Of a stretch of 64,000 nucleotides of DNA, positions 13,662 through 25,372 are shown one piece after another. This DNA is from Paragonimus westermani (Eukaryota > Platyhelminthes > Trematoda > Plagiorchiida > Troglotrematidae). The stretch's first letter is position 1, and the number at the start of each line of letters is the position of its first letter. The translations under genes and the position numbers were made by a program. The notes under the pieces are model-generated. The model worked only from the letters and a program-made list of their open reading frames with translations, was not told the DNA's origin and did not search any database. Where the stretch lies: contig QNGE01000768.1 in NCBI GenBank assembly GCA_008508345.1, forward strand, positions 124,001 through 188,000. The letters are read 5' to 3'.

Positions 13662-16526
13662 GCTTAAGTGTGATCGTCATCCTACGCCCAAATACACCTT
13701 TTAAGCAAAGATAATCAAATTGAATTTTCAGCCAGTTAACATTTGGCAGTTAACCATATTTTATATGCAAAGCTGCTTTGTAAATTCATGCAAACGCCTA
13801 TGCTAAATGAACCTCTCTGCTAATGGATCAGCTTCCAGTCTCCATGGCTGGCCGACATGCACACCCATTTCGCGAGAATTCATAATCTTCCGTACAACCG
13901 GGAATACTTATGTAAATGCTGGCAACAGCGTTGTCTTGGAAGCCAGATGGACCTAATTAACCTAAATGAAATTGAGAAGAGAATCACGAAACTTCACGAA
14001 AACCGTGCACCAATCGTCGGGCTGAAAAATGAGCAATTCAACCGATTCATTTTATGCAAGCTTTTTGTAAGCCGTTTGTCCATCCAAACAGTGCCAGACA
14101 TATTGATCCGGATATGATTTATCAACATTTGTATGATTGTAGATAAGTCAACCGGTTGCTTTACAGTGAAAGATGAAACCACTGTAATCGGATGTGCATT
14201 TAGGTAGGGGAAAGACTGTCAAAAGCAACTTTTAAGTAGCATTTACAAAGCTATCAAAATAGATAACACAGTGGTTACTAATAACTTTTTTTAAAAAAAA
14301 AACAAATTTTGCGTTATTACAATGGCGCTTTCATTTCTGCAGCAATCAGATAAAGATAGTTGCGCTGCAAACTCAGGAAAGAAAATCGAAAGAAGTCAAA
14401 TAAATTGATTACTCCAATTAGTTAGCCAACTTATTACTAATAAAAATACATATTGCGTATAACACGGTTTCGTGGGTGGGGGTCAAATTGCAGTTGATCG
14501 CGTGAGAGTGCCAGACGTGAGAATCAATAACAGTTACCTTCTGATATCTCTCGAGTGGATCTGACGTGATTTGAACGTTAGTCGTAATGGTCCATCGGGA
14601 CGTACTTGAGCAGCAGAGTTAGCTAAGAGGGGGATCAATCGCAGCAATGGCCGGCTTTTCGAAACCGTTGCAAATTCAAATCGGAGTTTGTTAATAAATC
14701 TGTTCAATTAACCATCCTTTGTTTCACTCGACATAATCAGCTTGACGACTGAAGGCGGATCGCTGCTCAGAAATGGACGAATGAACCTTATGCCATATAT
14801 CTTAATAATACTGCAAATCTACCTAACAAGTACGAAGTGGTAAGATGACTTACGCTCTACCACGGTGTTTTCTATGTTCACGGAAATTCCGGTGATTGTT
14901 AAGCTCGTTGGAAAACTGCTTCCTCATGGGTGACTGACGAACTAGGCTTTTAAACGGCGTTTAGACTGCCTTCTTGTTTAATTTTCATTGCAACTTTTTC
15001 CTTAGGGAGGTTTATTGCTTATCTCTCTGGGCAAACATGTTCTCAGCCCTCCTAATTTCGTTGTCGGGGTAACAGAGCTTTCAATAGCTTTTGAAACCTG
15101 CTTATCAAATATAAAGGCGCGGTTGGTTTACACTCAAAATGAATGAGTCTGTGAATGTTCTTATTTTCATTAACATAATTTTTGTTCGAAAGAGTGATCC
15201 GTCTGTTCAGCTATTCAATGCAATGTCTTAAAAAGGTTGTCCACTGTCCACTACCATCTCTGAGGTGAATTTGACGTTAGAGTGCACATAATTTCAGTCA
15301 GCCGATAACACACTGGTAAGCATCGTTTTCTTTGTGCAAACAGAGTAACCATTTTGTACTGTCTGTTATGCTTACATTTGCGGGAGACGTGAAAAATCCC
15401 ATTCGCCATAGCTTACTCCCGAAAATCTGGTCACAGATATGCATACGAGCATCCAGGCTGGGAAAGACATTCATGTTGAGCCGTCTTCCGAATAAGAATA
15501 CCCTATACCGAACTGAACGTTTGAATTTACAGCATAGCACATTGGTAGTTTCTTGTTATTTTGACAGTTTGTGTTCGAATGATTGCTCACATTGTTACTG
15601 ACGATAGAACTAACAGGTCCTGTTAACGGCACATTCGTGGATAAGGACATTACGGTTAAAATAGTTGTGTTAGGAAACTTGGAATTAATAAAGTTTAGGT
15701 TATATACATATCTGTTGTCTGACATTCCCATCTGACTTTTGTAATCGTTTCATAGAAAACTAGTAACAGGCTAAATTTCACCACAATTCACAAATGTGTG
15801 GTTAGTCAACGTCTGTTGTGACTTTGATCAGCCCATTTTGCCCGCTTTGGATTTTCATTTTTATCATGCAGATTTGATGTAATTGAGAAAAATTGTCAAG
15901 AATTAGAAACATCATCTGTTCGCACGATAACTCCCTGATCTTGACAATTTGAAATTATTCGTGGACACCTCTCGAACTGGACTTGTGGCAGTTCGGGAAA
16001 GCCTATTACTGCTGCGGCTGACGCCAAGTTAATTAATAGTAGATTGCGAGTAAGGCTTGATGAGTCTTTGAGAATGATATAGAGTGTATGCCAAGCTCAC
16101 TTCAAGACTTTCACAATGTGATAGTTATCGTAGACAGTGTACATTGCCATCCGATTTTGGGATTCATATTCGTGGGCTGCAAATCACTGTACAGACTGTC
16201 ACCCACCTACCTTGGAAAAGACCCGACCGTTCTTTAGCAAGAACAATGTCCCTCCTATATTACACTCAGTCCTTAATAATTATTCAGAAATCGTGAGGCT
16301 TTTGATAACGAGAAAGGTTCGTGTGGACGTTCACGTACACTGCGATTCGGAACTCAGAGCCTGCGACTGTTAGCAAACACGTCGTTGACACTGTGCTCAC
16401 CGGCCGGATGTTTGTATTCACTCGGGAAATCTACACTTTCAAGTTGAACACCAACCACACTTGATCGCAGCCTCCGCATTCAGATAGACTTTCCAACCAG
16501 CCTCTTTCGAAAAGGAGCAATAGCCT
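13662..16526. other. No supported gene
   Basis: No domain or RNA gene is recognised. A T7A10 homopolymer junction lies at 14286-14302. Short open frames around 15298-15731 overlap on both strands and have no recognisable similarity. Confidence 0.55.
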
Positions 16527-16700
16527 CGAGTTTCGCTCTCATCAGAGCTCGTGAGTAGTGCACGTCCTTGCCACGGCCTGGATTTGAACTGCGGCCACAC
16601 CTTGATAAGGCAACCGTGGTGACCACTGCGCCATTGACCTCACATTAGGCACGACCGAATTGTCAAATGTGAACGCTCGACCAACTTCTGTTGTGAGCTT
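16527..16700 (-). mobile_element. tRNA-derived SINE copy (minus strand)
   Basis: On the minus strand the order is TGGCGCAGTGGTCACC (a good box A), about 35 bases, then GTTCAAATCC (a good box B), then a body with GGCCGTGGCAAGG and GAGCTC. Box A and box B spacing fits a tRNA-related polymerase III promoter. The segment aligns with 7138-7310, which makes it an interspersed family and not a single tRNA gene. This is the better preserved of the two copies. I could not define target-site duplications. Confidence 0.6.
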
Positions 16701-19700
16701 GCTAGCTTGCTGTCAAATGCGAGTGATGTTCAACTTGAGAATATACCAAACCCCCGACTACTAATCAGTTTTCTACACTTGTTGTTTCGTTCTCTTCCAG
16801 CGGTAATCTCATATCTCATGCACATGCGTGGGTGTGAGTTTAACCAAATAGCCCCCATCGGTTAACATCAGTTAACGAGCTCCAACTTAGATGGAAATTT
16901 ATAGCATCAACCGTCGGTTTACCTCACCCAATTTTCCTGTTGCTAGCGTAAGTGACTTTCGTTCATTCACACATCTAACAAATTATCTGTAGCGTTGCCT
17001 GAAATGATAACAGATCTCTTATATCACGAGCTGTTCGACGACAATGAAGGAAACAATCGGTGTTAATCACCAGTGACATGAAAAATACTTCGTTTCAATA
17101 TTAGGTGACCTCTAGCACAAGGCTTCATCCGTCGGCAAAATAGTATCAGCTTGCAATATGCTGTCTTTCTGGACTGATGAGCCTATTGGTAAACGTTCAT
17201 ACTTCGGGTTTCTTTCAGTTGAAACTATTAATCATTCGACCGTTAGTTGTCACCTCACTCTTCCCATTGGGCAGGTAGCACCTGAAACATTGAACAAATT
17301 CATTGAGGATTGTTCACGCGGTCGTTGTTGAGTCTTTATACGCGACTTTATTATGATTCTGATATAAACAATGTCACTCATCAAACAGTTCCAGACTGAC
17401 TGCGAGGATTCCTGTTTGGAAATTAATATGCTGTGTTAGACAGACTTTTTCGTACTGTAGTGTAATGGTGACTGGTTGAACATGATAAACTGGAACTAGA
17501 AAGAAATCAGGAATACATCGATATGCATTTTGCACGATTGCATCAAATCACTACCTGGGACTTTTCCATCTCTTGCTTGAATGTATTAGCCTCAAATTCC
17601 GCCCAACATATAACTCCAGTCTAATTGATGTCCATACAATCAAATGAAACTGTCACTTATAAACTTCCAATCATTTTCCAGACTGAGCGAAATGTTTGAT
17701 GATCACTTAATTGTAACTTTTGCTATCATCGTCACCGAAGGAGAGAGCTTTTCGGATGGCCGGAAAAGACCAACATAATTATTGCTGAAATTCATCTTTG
17801 TAATCAATAGCTCCAGAAGTTGTGCTACCCACAAATAAATTAATCGAGTTGCGTGTGTTTACGTCTTTACCGGAGTTTCGTTTATCAAATTTGATGACAA
17901 TATACTTCAAGTTATGATATAAATTTCAGTTGTGTTAACCAATGGATTATCATTGTAGCAGCAATTTGATGGTAGTTGTGGAAAACCGCGCTAAACGAGT
18001 TTCACAAGGTTTACCTTTCTGCAGGTTATTTTCTAAAACTCGAGCCATAAGTCAGTCACGGTCTTGTTTCCCTTGAAATCTATAAACGCGTTACTTGAAG
18101 TATAAGCCTCACTTGTAATGCCTTAGATTTATCACGGCTAATTTTATGTTGAGGTCGTAAACTGTGACACTCGGCCCCACTTGTTTCGAGCAAAACTTTG
18201 GCTGCGTTACTCGGTTGGTAATTTTATTTTCTGTAAGACCTGAGGTTTCAATATCATGTTCATAAATAGTTAGTTTGAGTGTACCGAATTGCTTTGTTCT
18301 CTATCGTGTCTGCCAGATTTGTTGTTTGTTTTCAATAATTCTATATCATTGCAAATAAGTTTGATTGCCCCAGAGTGATTGCTGTCTATTGTAATTCCAC
18401 CTAGCAATTGATTGGTGTCAAGTGAACAAAACCATGTGCGGTCTGAGAAGTTGAAAAGTGGTTGGAGAACACAATACGTGTACTCATCCTTATACTTAAA
18501 TGACAAATCGAGACGATTGTTGTTCTATTATTCACAAATCGTACAGGAGCATCTCGTTAAGTGTGGTCTTATCAAGTGCAACCCACGCAATATTTCCTGG
18601 TTAGCATTAATGGACTCGAAATACAACATTGCCAGTTACACTTGTTTAACGAATTACCATCGGCATTTTTACTGTGGGCTGTTCTTTCTTTTATATTGTA
18701 CGTATCGACATAAGAACGGATAAACATGCAGCCCAGCAACAGTAACTCCCATTGTTTGTGAACTCACAGTTACTATGAAGACTGGTTCAGATGATTGGAT
18801 AGGATAATGTTCAGAAGCAAGTCATCGAATTCAGATCGCCTTCAAACATGTAGGAGTCATTATATTTCTATAACACATGACACGGTTTCGTTCATGCTAT
18901 CGTGAATATTTTTATGTTGCTGATTAACTTTACTTATTATTAAATTATTCAGGTTTTGTCATCGTCGTAGTTGTTTTCCCATGTGAGCCTATCACAACAC
19001 AGACAGTAAAACGTAACCGACGTAGGTAATATCCTATACTGTTGTTGTTGTTGACGGCGTAAAAAATAGTGAGCAGTTATTGTTTTCAATGAGCTGCTGT
19101 ATTTATAGCAATCAACCGGAGAGTTGGAAATAACAACACTGAGCAGTCCAAACGGTGCTATGTTTAACAGACGACTGGTTGGGATTATCCGCAGTTTTGT
19201 CGATAAAAGCATCAGGGAACTAAAAGTAATCTTCCGCTTCTTTCTACATGTAGGTGCATTTGCGAGTGTGCTTAATTTCCTGAACCGTGTACAGATTGTA
19301 CATGAGGTTGACTGTTTGCCACAACAAGGGATATTCGTCCGCTGAGAGTGAAGCTTAAATTCCGCAGTTTGAATTTTTTCCAAACAAAGCGAACAGTCTC
19401 GGCGGATAATGACGGAGATTGTTCGGATTCACCTTTTATATCCTAACTTCAAGTTGATCCTGATATTTAGATTGCATACGTTGAGTACTCTGTCATAGGC
19501 GTAGATATTTTGTAATGGAAGCATTTCCTTCACCATCAGCTCGGAGTATTTCAGTAGTTTTAAAGCTACGTTTCCAGTGTTGTTGGTTAAATTATACGCA
19601 CATGCGACTATACAGTTTATTAAGTCATACACCTGTTCTTTGATGATGCAAGTTGAATGGAAGCACCATAAGTCGATGTGGAGAAACCTTCCGAATTCGC

Positions 19701-22700
19701 TTGTCTACAAGTTACGTGATCGGTTGTTGGTGTGTGCAACGGAGTTGTTCGCTTTAATCGGATACAATGAGTAGATTATCAATCGATCGCTCACATTACG
19801 CACGTTGGTTTTTTGCCAAATTTCGTGAACCTAACGCCGTTATGCAATTGAGCAGACGGTTTAATAATAAGCATTTCATTGCTCATCATCCTACTTGAGA
19901 ACCCATGAGCTTCCTTCACTTTTCCTTTGGTGATAAGCGAAGAGAAAAACAAGCAAGATGCAGTCAGTACACCTTTGGTACGGTAACATATCGCCGTTGA
20001 CACTTTGATAAGTGTAAAAGAGTACGTTAGTTTACACGTTCCTGATCCAGTGCTGTTACTCCTATTCTCAAGAGTGTTATCAAAACTTGATTGCTCTAGT
20101 TAGTTACCGTAGAAGTTTTCGTAAATTCTTTTTCCATCACAGATCAATTATTCGGAAATGATGGCAGCGGAAGGACTAGTGAACAGTTTGAACGTAGACT
20201 CATCTAATTGGTTTCTACATAATGTGGGTCTTTGGTTGAATCGCCTTTTGTTTAATTTGATCCTCACTGCTTTCAACTGCCACATGGTAGCTCCATCTAT
20301 CTTCAGTTCTAGAAGGGAAATGCGCATTGGCCATCATTTATTGAAAACAAGAGGCAAGTCATGATATGCATGATGCACCATTTGACGTCATCGTCTATCA
20401 TGTGCGATGTGAAGCAAGAGGGGAAAGTACTATGCACAACTAGAGAAGAGGAACTATAGACCCATATCCAGTTGAGCTCCATAAACCCACTCAATGTAAA
20501 CGGCTGTCAGTAGACTGGAACATGTATCTAATTTCCTAAAATGCTCGCAGAGGCTCGATTAACTACTAATGCACAACAGACTGACCGTTTTTGTCCGAAA
20601 AAAAGTGTTTTTTATGACTACTGGTAAGTAAGAAAGCTGTATCCTTTAACAAGTCCACATTCAGAAGTATGTTGTAACCAAAAACACAGTGGTCTGTGCT
20701 GTTGTCCGATTAACTGCCGCACAAAAGGTCTCTTATATCACAGGGTTACGGCGACGAACCCTATAAGAACTTCACGGTACAGCAACGGATTAAGTCGGCG
20801 TTTTTACTACAGGCATTGGTCTGTATCTCCTCAGTATATGTACATTTCATCAGAACACCAAAGAGCTTTAACTTTGTCTAGATTTTCTGGTGTTATTTGC
20901 GCCTGAGACATACAGTACTCTATGGCCAATCCAGTATATATGAAAGTGCCATGCAACTACCACGAATATTACTCACACTTCAAGACGGCTTTCAGTCTGA
21001 CTCTATGACAAGCATCTGCAATGTCTGGGGCATGGGGAGACACGATCGACTGAGAATGCTATTCTCAGTCATCTGGGTGAAACCGGGAACTTGGTGAGCA
21101 ATGATCAAGTCTTTCAAGTGACCTATCGCGTGTCAGGTACCTCAACAAAGCTGTCCGAATGGAGAAATTGAACTGCACAGATAATCGAAATAAGTCTCCT
21201 TGACCTGGTATTATGTCACCGGAACGGTTTGTTCAGGCGTTGATTCTGTAATGGCCACCAACCCACCGGATCGACGACCAACCTGGGCGATCGAACCATT
21301 GGACGAGCGTGACGTAGTGGATTAATAAAACCGTCGCCAATTGATTAACTAATAACCTGGTTTCTTCGTGATAGAGTCAATCAATATGACTCAATAAACT
21401 CCCCATATAATTTTACCGTCCTGAAGTTAAGATATCGGAAGCATATTCTTGTCTGTATGTCTTTATTCTAATTACCGTAATTGGTGTATTAGAAACAACG
21501 AGATTCAGCCTTAATTTTCGAACCAACTTAACACACTATTATTCACTAAACTGTGATGATTCTACTTTTTATTGCTCGGTGAAGAAAACTTACCATCTGT
21601 TCCTGCTTTCCTCATGGTTGAAACAATTTACTTGTTCTCTTTCCAGCTTGTGAAGTTAATTAAAATTCGTACCAATTTCTGAGGTCACAACCACTGTGCC
21701 GACAGTATGTTTTGTTAGCATGCAGCAAACTAATTTTACAAGTACCCACACACAAGCTGTTTCATTGTGCAGAGCAGACAGCTGACAACGGAATATATTA
21801 GGCTTCCAGGAACGTAAACCGCCATCTGCCAATCAACTAATGCCTATTAATAACAATGGGTAATTATTCGAGGTGCACCTTTCAAAGCTAGTCGTTTAAT
21901 AATCGTTGACGGCCAATTTTTCCGGCGGGAAGGACGTCAACAGAGAAATGAACACGTTCTTCAGCTAGCATTGTCAGTGTTTCAGGTGAGCCGGAGCGAA
22001 TATGCGAACAGCCCAATGCAGGTGAATGTTAGGAAACACGCTTTGACAGAAATCGGTTCTGCCAACTGATGGGACGTTTGAATAATATAAATTGACCAAA
22101 ATTTTAAATTGGTCGCAGTCCTTGCATGCCTGAAATCTTTCCAACAAACCCAACCAGATGGAAGATAGCTAAATATTTGTGAAAACACAAAATATACAGT
22201 TAGCTATAAGAAGTGCCCACCTGGAGCTAATTTATGCTCAGCAATTTGACGATAGAGGCGTTTGGGTATTTGACGGGTAGAGTTTTCATGGGTGAGTGGG
22301 GCCAACTGTCTTGTTATCGGTATAGAAGACTGAACATTTCATCGATCAACTGTGGAAATTAAAGTTCAGTTGAAGTTATTTAATTCTTATTGCATTACAC
22401 AATTTTCGGTGTGTATGTTACTGTAGTATACAAGCCAGCCCACACAGTATAATATAACCGATCTTTGGAGCTGGTGGTAATATAGTGTACATACCGTGAA
22501 CCGTGTTATTAGAAACCAAACAATACGTTTTTGCACTATAGTAACTGTACTGCAAGCGGTGACTGTTCACCTATCAGTACATTTCAGATTCATTAATAAA
22601 AATCCACAGATCTGGGTTGATTCAAGTTGAACTCCAGCTAAGTCTGATTGCAACCTAAACATCTAGACAAGCGATACTGCTTGGCCATTTTGGAGGGAGA

Positions 22701-22924
22701 CAATAATCTAGAATTCTGTTCTTATTAGAGCCGATCAGTGATGCACATCTTCGTCCAGACCGGAAATTGCACCCTTCATTTCGTGCTTACGAGGAGTACC
22801 GGTTAACCACAAGATCATTTATCTCACAATAAGCGTGACCTAATGATGGTATCCAGAAACCCAAACAAAACAGTGCGTGATTAGTGTTCATATGAGGTTA
22901 GGGTTATGACTTTGGATATGACGA
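16701..22924. other. No supported gene; minor simple repeats
   Basis: About 6.2 kb without a recognisable gene. A short (GTT)n tract sits at 19040-19053. The 144-codon minus-strand frame at 18949-19383 and the 103-codon plus-strand frame at 18412-18723 carry no motif I know. Around 21240-21330 a segment contains a box B-like sequence on the minus strand (GGTTCGATCGCC), but I could not find a matching box A. Confidence 0.5.
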
Positions 22925-23040
22925 CATGGTCATGCTTGTTATGAGGTTGGAATGTTTGGTTCACATGCACGAGATCTGGGTTTACATCCCAGTATGAACG
23001 AGGCTATAAGCTAGCGATCGGCCCCAGTGAAAGCAAAATT
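22925..23040 (+). mobile_element. Possible tRNA-derived SINE head
   Basis: A perfect T-arm is visible at about 22973-22992: CTGGG stem, seven-base loop TTTACAT, CCCAG stem. It is preceded by CATGCACGAGAT, which could be the 3' side of an anticodon arm, and by TGGTCATGCTTG as a weak box A candidate. No acceptor stem can be paired. This suits an eroded tRNA-derived SINE head better than a functional tRNA. It does not obviously match the other SINEs in the window. Confidence 0.35.
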
Positions 23041-23225
23041 TAAGTCAAACAGATCGAAACAGAGAGGGCAAAAGAAGGATTTGGGTGAAAATGCTGCGAT
23101 TACATCTGGGGGCCAGCAGTGCACACAATGCGTAAAAGGAAACTGGTGGTGTGTTGTAAGCCGGAATTCTGAATAATAAACGTGAGTGAGCGCCACATGA
23201 GAATCAGAAATTAGAAAACTAGAGA

Positions 23226-24010
23226 TTGTGCTTCGCTGGAGGACCTTCCGTTACACTGGTGCCCCGCCCTGAACACAACGAAGCGAAGCTGACGTGGCCA
23301 GGCCGATTGAAAAATGGAGATATGGAACAACTCGAGGAGACTGCAGAATGGAAGAAACACAAAGGTGAGGCACAACTTTTGACGGTAATGGAAACGATAC
23401 CCACCGGACGGTCAAAAGTCGTTCATGTTTCTTGTGAACAAAAAAAGAGCCCAACATCGTATCGTGAGACACAGTCGGCGCTGATTCCCGAATTTACCAG
23501 GGAAGAAGACGGGCAGCGGAAAGTGGATCGTTTTTATGGGTTTTGCGACATTAAAGATCCTCTAGTTTATTGTTAACACTTATCGAGACGGCCAACTCTG
23601 GGCCTACCTGGTGCAAGGGAGGACAAAGCTATAGACTATTGAGAGGGCGGTTTATCCACAGTTTGCCGCCAGAGCTACAGGGGAGATTTTGGATGACCGA
23701 GTCTTGCGAGATGATGGGCAATGGACAGCTTGTGAGAATTACATGACGCCTACCCGTAAGAATAAAATCCGGACGGTTAGAAGTCAAGAAGCTCAAGGAG
23801 GAGGTGCAGTAACTGACGAAAGCAGTGGAGTGTCTGAAAACTAATATGAAACCAACAGGGCGACAGTTTAGAAGAGCACGTGTGCAACCCCACCGTGACC
23901 ACTGTTTTGTTTACAACGGAGTGGGACACATTGGCAGTCAATGCTCTAACAGACTTTTCCATTCTCCTTTGTTGATGATGATGAGTTGTTATGGAACGTT
24001 CCATGAGTGA
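23226..24010 (+). pseudogene. Gag-like retrotransposon remnant with zinc knuckle
   Basis: A 116-codon open frame (23226-23576) is followed, after stops and frame changes, by a segment at about 23783-23830 that reads as an amphipathic helix of the KKLKEEVQ type. It then runs in frame into a basic linker and a zinc-knuckle-like motif near 23906-23947, CFVYNGVGHIGSQC. The canonical knuckle is CX2CX4HX4C; here the second Cys is Tyr. Coiled coil followed by basic linker and knuckle is the usual end of Gag in LTR retrotransposons (for example Ty3/gypsy types). No protease, reverse transcriptase or integrase follows before the next feature, and there are several stops, so this is a dead fragment. 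The family is not determined. Confidence 0.45.
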
Positions 24011-25372
24011 AAGTTCTGATTACTAAAGAGCAATAGATCGCAGTAGTAGATATGAGGGCGGAGACGAAAATTACAAGCAAACTGCGAGGATTGCCGGTTA
24101 TGGTCGGTAACTCGAAGGGAGAAGCGTTCGGAGGGACGTGAAGCTCGTTGTTATTCAGAACATGCGAACGCCATATTTGTTCTAACATATCCTCTAACAT
24201 CGACTTCATTTAAAGCTGGTTAGTTCGTTTTGAAGTGAATCAATTCAATCTGTAGATTAGAATGGATGCCGGAATTATTTGTCGGAGGTAGAAAACGGAG
24301 AGTTCCAAATATATGAATCCGCACTGAAATGACTTCCGCGAAATTCTGCTGAAGGCAGCAGTTTCGGTTTGATGAGGACTCGGCACACGAAGTTATTCAC
24401 TCAATATTATCTTTATGTGTTGTGTGCAGGTCACAAGCGATGAAGGTAATTACGTGGGAACGCACTTAGTGGGCTTCAAGTTGCAAACAAGCAGAACTGG
24501 TTGACTGGAAGATGCCCCGAATATAGCCTGGATTCACCCCACACACCAAGTGTATACTTTTGGCCACAGATACCTGATCGCAGGTGATTGCTCCGTGTAT
24601 CTCTCAACCATAATTAATCGCTTGTCACGACTGTCACGGAACGATCAACATGGTAGTGATATCCCGCTGTTTTAAGAGAAGTATTCTAACACCTTTGAAA
24701 AAATATGCAAACCCTGCGGGAGTATGTTAAAACCGGGTGGCAAAATAACAGCTTCAACCTAATCTAAAGTAAGCACCGGAAGAGACATGTGGAAGGAATC
24801 GAAACCGATTCAAATGTCATGAATCCTTCCAACAAAGAGAGGCCGGTTGTATTAGAGATTGACAGCTTGTGGGATATGTTAATTAGGAGTAAATCGGCTT
24901 GTGAAAAATGTCAGCCTCCCGACTAGATCGTTTTCAGGATTTTCGCGTTGTTTATCGGAATATGAACGAACGGGTTTTGGCTCTTTCTAAAGCGATAACC
25001 AGCAATCCAGAAACCATCTTTGTGTGTTCTGAAGCAGACGTTCGTTAATTTATCACTAACTTGGTAATTCACGGCTCAACACCTCATCAATTCACTGTTC
25101 AACTCTTGTTTTCCACACTTACCTACTGTTGTCGCATAAAGTTATCTGACTACTTACATGCATTTTCCGCACATTAGTCTAACTTCCACATTTCCAGATA
25201 TGACATACACATACCTATGATTGTTAGATAGACAATGTACTCATTTGCACGTGTTTACCCACCAATATAGCATTCGGTGATCGTTTTGTATGGGTTATTT
25301 GATTTCACGTCAACGAGACCTCCAACTATGTGAAATTGTCCGCAACATACTCACGAATGGAGCGCATCTGGT
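24011..25372. other. No supported gene
   Basis: Sequence between the gag-like remnant and the left arm of the large inverted repeat. I looked for retroviral-type protease or reverse transcriptase continuing from the gag-like piece and found none. Confidence 0.5.

Noticed and set aside
17165..17215. Hammerhead ribozyme-like CTGATGAG followed by TAAACG
   Set aside because: The conserved CGAAA segment and a helix II of the right form are absent; another CTGATGAG at about 2970 likewise lacks the rest of the core.
21240..21340. Box B-like GGTTCGATCGCC on the minus strand
   Set aside because: No box A at a suitable distance and no foldable acceptor or T-arm.
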